Positions 61,831-64,000 of a DNA stretch of 64,000 nt are shown here, one piece after another (the stretch's first letter is position 1; the number at the start of each line of letters is the position of its first letter). Where the stretch lies: positions 1 through 64,000 of the forward strand of contig NZ_JAEDAH010000078.1 of assembly GCF_020320395.1 (NCBI RefSeq). Direction: 5' to 3'. Under the pieces are notes generated by a model that saw nothing but the letters and a program-made list of their open reading frames with translations, ran no database searches and was not told the origin of the DNA. Position numbers and translations under genes: made by a program. The stretch is from Thalassolituus marinus. GTDB lineage: Bacteria > Pseudomonadota > Gammaproteobacteria > Pseudomonadales > Oceanobacteraceae.

Positions 61831-64000
61831 TCAGGAGTCTGCGCAGTAACGCTGCAGGAAGCTGATCAGCTCTTGTTCCGGCAGTGGTTTGGACAGCAGG
61901 TAGCCCTGTATCAGATCGCAATCCTTGCTGATCAGAAGCGCCTGATCTTCCTCTGTTTCAACACCTTCAGCTACCACGCGCATGCCCAGGCTGTGACCCA
62001 GTTTGATAATGGTTTCGACCAGTGCCTGTTTGCGTTCATCGCTGCGCATACCCATCACAAACGATCGGTCAATTTTCAGTTTCTCCGCCGGGAATGACGC
62101 TAAGTAGGACAGCGACGAATAGCCGGTGCCGAAGTCGTCCAGCGCGATACGGATGCCAGCGTTCTGCAGCGTACGCAGGAAATCGCGGGTTTCCTGTTGG
62201 CTGCGAATCAACAGACTCTCGGTGATTTCCACCATCAGCGTACCTTCCGGTAGTCCGGATTCCCGACTCTGCTGAACAATATGGTCGGCCAGAGTGTGAT
62301 CGTAAAACTCAGCCGTCGATACGTTTACCGCAATGGGAATCAGTAACCCCAGCGTCTGCATACGGGCTGCCGCTGTTAAAGCTTCCTGCCGCACCCATTC
62401 GCCGATTTCCCGGATCATGCCGGTCTTTTCCGCCAGCGGGATAAAGAGGTCGGGTCGAACCAGTCCTCGCTCCGGATGGCGCCAGCGCACCAGGGCCTCG
62501 ACGTGGTTAATTGCGCCGGTGCGAGCATTTCTGATTGGCTGGTAGTGAAGCTCCAGTTGGTTACCTTTAACGGCTCCACGTAATTCCTGATGCATAACCG
62601 CATTCAGGCGGGCTTCTTCATGCATTTCCGGGGTGAAGTGTGCGATCTGGTTGCGACCTTCACCTTTGGCGGTATAGGTGGCCTGTTCTGCCGACTTCAG
62701 CAGGTGCTCCATGGTAGAGCCATCCTGTGGGAAATAGCTGACACCTATACTGCCGGTCATACGCAGGTCTTTCATCTGGCGAATGGAAACGTTGCGACTG
62801 ACGGTTTCCAGCAGCGTTTTGCACAGTGCTTCGGTCTCTGCCGGCGATTGAGCGGAGGTAATAATAAAGGCGAACTCATCGCCGCCCAGACGGGCAATCA
62901 TATCGTGACGAGGGAGGGCTTGTTTCAGTCGGGTACCAAGCTTAACCAGCAGTTCATCACCTGCTTCATGACTCAGAGTGTCATTAATTTCCTTGAAGTA
63001 ATCCAGATCCATAAACAGCACGGCAAATGACTTCTGGCTGCGGCGATACTGCTCCAGCGTCCAGTTCAGGCGCTCGTAAAACAGGTTGCGGTTCGGTAAT
63101 CCGGTGAGCAGGTCATAGCTGGCCTGATACTGGATGGTTTCTTCTGATTGCTTGCGTTCTGTGATATCGCTGATCAGCGCCACGCAACGGTCAATCTGAT
63201 CGTGTTCATCACGCAGCACACTGAAGCTGAGTTCGGCCGTAAAACGCTCGCCATTACGACGGCTGACCAGCACTTCGCCGGTCCAGTTGCGGCCGTGGGG
63301 CAAACGCAGTGCGATGTCCCGGTATTGTTCCAGACTTGCGTCCGCACGATTAATAAACCGTGAAGGAGTGTGGCCTGATACGTCGTCCAGGGTGTGCCCC
63401 GTTATTTGCGTGAACGCCGGATTAACATCAATGATCTGAAAGTCGCGGTCAGTAATCAGCAGGCCAACGGGCAGATGAGCGGTGATGGTTTCACTGAGAA
63501 TGCGGTGACTTTGTGCCCGACGAAATTCAATGCTGGCCTGCGCCAGTCGTGCGGCCTCATGAATCAGCAGCAAATCCTGTCCGGTGGGGTGGCGCTGGGC
63601 TTTGTAGTAAAGGCCGAACACGCCCAGTACCTGACCATCACTGTTTACGATGGGTTGCGACCAGCAGGCTGCCAATCCGGCTTTGGCAGCAATGTGCTTG
63701 TATTCAGTCCAGTACGGATGGGTCTGTATATTGTCGACGATGACGAGGTGACGGTTGGCCGCAGCGGTACCACAGGAACCGATGCCGTTAGCGATTTCAA
63801 TACCGTCAACGGCATCAACGAAAAAGTCGGGGAGATTCGGTGCTGCAGTTTTACGCAGGTGCTTACCATCCTCGCTGACCAGCATGATAGATGCGATACA
63901 GTCCGGCTGTTTTTCCTGGATGAGCAGGATCAGTTCCTGAAGCAGCGCCTGCAGAGGACGGTTACTCAGGAGCATTTCCAGAAACAGGTTGTAACGGCCA
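61831..64000 (-). CDS. GAF-PAS-GGDEF-EAL cyclic-di-GMP protein (5' end outside window)
   Basis: At least 722 residues in view. An ATG lies at 63975, but the frame stays open to the window edge and reads GRYNLFLE before it, which looks like the start of the GAF helix, so the true start is probably beyond 64000. Domains: GAF (about 1-150), PAS (160-280, LITDRDFQIIDVNPAF), GGDEF with intact GGDEF in RLGGDEFAF, and EAL with VEALVRWRHPERGLV, TEFYD-type and DDFGTGYSSLSYL motifs. Both output motifs look catalytic, so it could make and/or degrade cyclic di-GMP. Only 4 bases separate its stop from the small basic protein gene. Confidence 0.92.
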   Translation of the reverse strand, partial: GRYNLFLEMLLSNRPLQALLQELILLIQEKQPDCIASIMLVSEDGKHLRKTAAPNLPDFFVDAVDGIEIANGIGSCGTAAANRHLVIVDNIQTHPYWTEYKHIAAKAGLAACWSQPIVNSDGQVLGVFGLYYKAQRHPTGQDLLLIHEAARLAQASIEFRRAQSHRILSETITAHLPVGLLITDRDFQIIDVNPAFTQITGHTLDDVSGHTPSRFINRADASLEQYRDIALRLPHGRNWTGEVLVSRRNGERFTAELSFSVLRDEHDQIDRCVALISDITERKQSEETIQYQASYDLLTGLPNRNLFYERLNWTLEQYRRSQKSFAVLFMDLDYFKEINDTLSHEAGDELLVKLGTRLKQALPRHDMIARLGGDEFAFIITSAQSPAETEALCKTLLETVSRNVSIRQMKDLRMTGSIGVSYFPQDGSTMEHLLKSAEQATYTAKGEGRNQIAHFTPEMHEEARLNAVMHQELRGAVKGNQLELHYQPIRNARTGAINHVEALVRWRHPERGLVRPDLFIPLAEKTGMIREIGEWVRQEALTAAARMQTLGLLIPIAVNVSTAEFYDHTLADHIVQQSRESGLPEGTLMVEITESLLIRSQQETRDFLRTLQNAGIRIALDDFGTGYSSLSYLASFPAEKLKIDRSFVMGMRSDERKQALVETIIKLGHSLGMRVVAEGVETEEDQALLISKDCDLIQGYLLSKPLPEQELISFLQRYCADS

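Overview
The window reads as an ordinary chromosomal stretch of a free-living gammaproteobacterium. Gene order is pseudomonad/oceanospirillal: smc-zipA-ligA-lytic transglycosylase, and moxR/bat operon - gdhB - DUF2835 - pyrD - rmf - rlmL. An AlkB-type alkane hydroxylase with a divergent GntR regulator suggests a hydrocarbon-using marine member of the Oceanospirillales (Thalassolituus/Oleibacter-like). That placement is inference from gene content, not a database match. I saw no rRNA, tRNA, CRISPR array, IS element or integrase, and coding density is high.

Layout. 0-9 kb: prc tail-specific protease, a hotdog thioesterase, a LysR regulator, an EamA exporter, clpB behind a sigma32-type promoter, a PrcB-like lipoprotein and ruvC. 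9-13.5 kb: a nitrogen cluster with a PP2C-phosphatase/Ser-Thr-kinase fusion, a formate/nitrite channel (FNT), and a NIT-ANTAR nitrate-responsive antiterminator (NasR type). 13.5-16.3 kb: a second EamA exporter, alkB and its GntR regulator. 16.3-26 kb: smc, zipA, ligA, an SLT-domain lipoprotein and a PAS-GGDEF diguanylate cyclase. 26-33 kb: the six-gene moxR-DUF58-DUF4381-batA-batB/C-batD operon. 33-43 kb: the giant NAD-glutamate dehydrogenase, an unknown exported protein, DUF2835, pyrD, rmf and rlmL. 43-55 kb: an ammonium transporter, an RND efflux pair, a sirtuin overlapping a patatin, riboflavin synthase, a glutaredoxin, a TauE-type permease and a hybrid sensor kinase. 55-64 kb: a large cadherin-like surface metalloprotease with a homopolymer frameshift, its small upstream partner, hrpB, a tiny basic protein, and a GAF-PAS-GGDEF-EAL protein running off the right edge.

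The strongest regulatory signal is upstream of the FNT gene. Reading leftwards it has an NtrC-type dyad, a -24/-12 sigma54 promoter, two small hairpins with the A1/G4 hexaloops bound by ANTAR proteins, and a strong intrinsic terminator that is mutually exclusive with the second hairpin. The NIT-ANTAR gene lies just upstream. This is a nas-type attenuation switch applied here to a nitrite/formate channel, with no nitrate or nitrite reductase in view. The amt gene also carries a sigma54-like promoter and an NtrC-like dyad, so two nitrogen-uptake genes probably answer to nitrogen limitation.

The second notable signal is a run of eight C residues near the 3' end of the surface metalloprotease gene. 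Removing one base would restore a Gly-rich, hydrophobic, basic C-terminal sorting tail. Other candidate operators lie between alkB and gntR, over the moxR promoter, and upstream of the RND pair.
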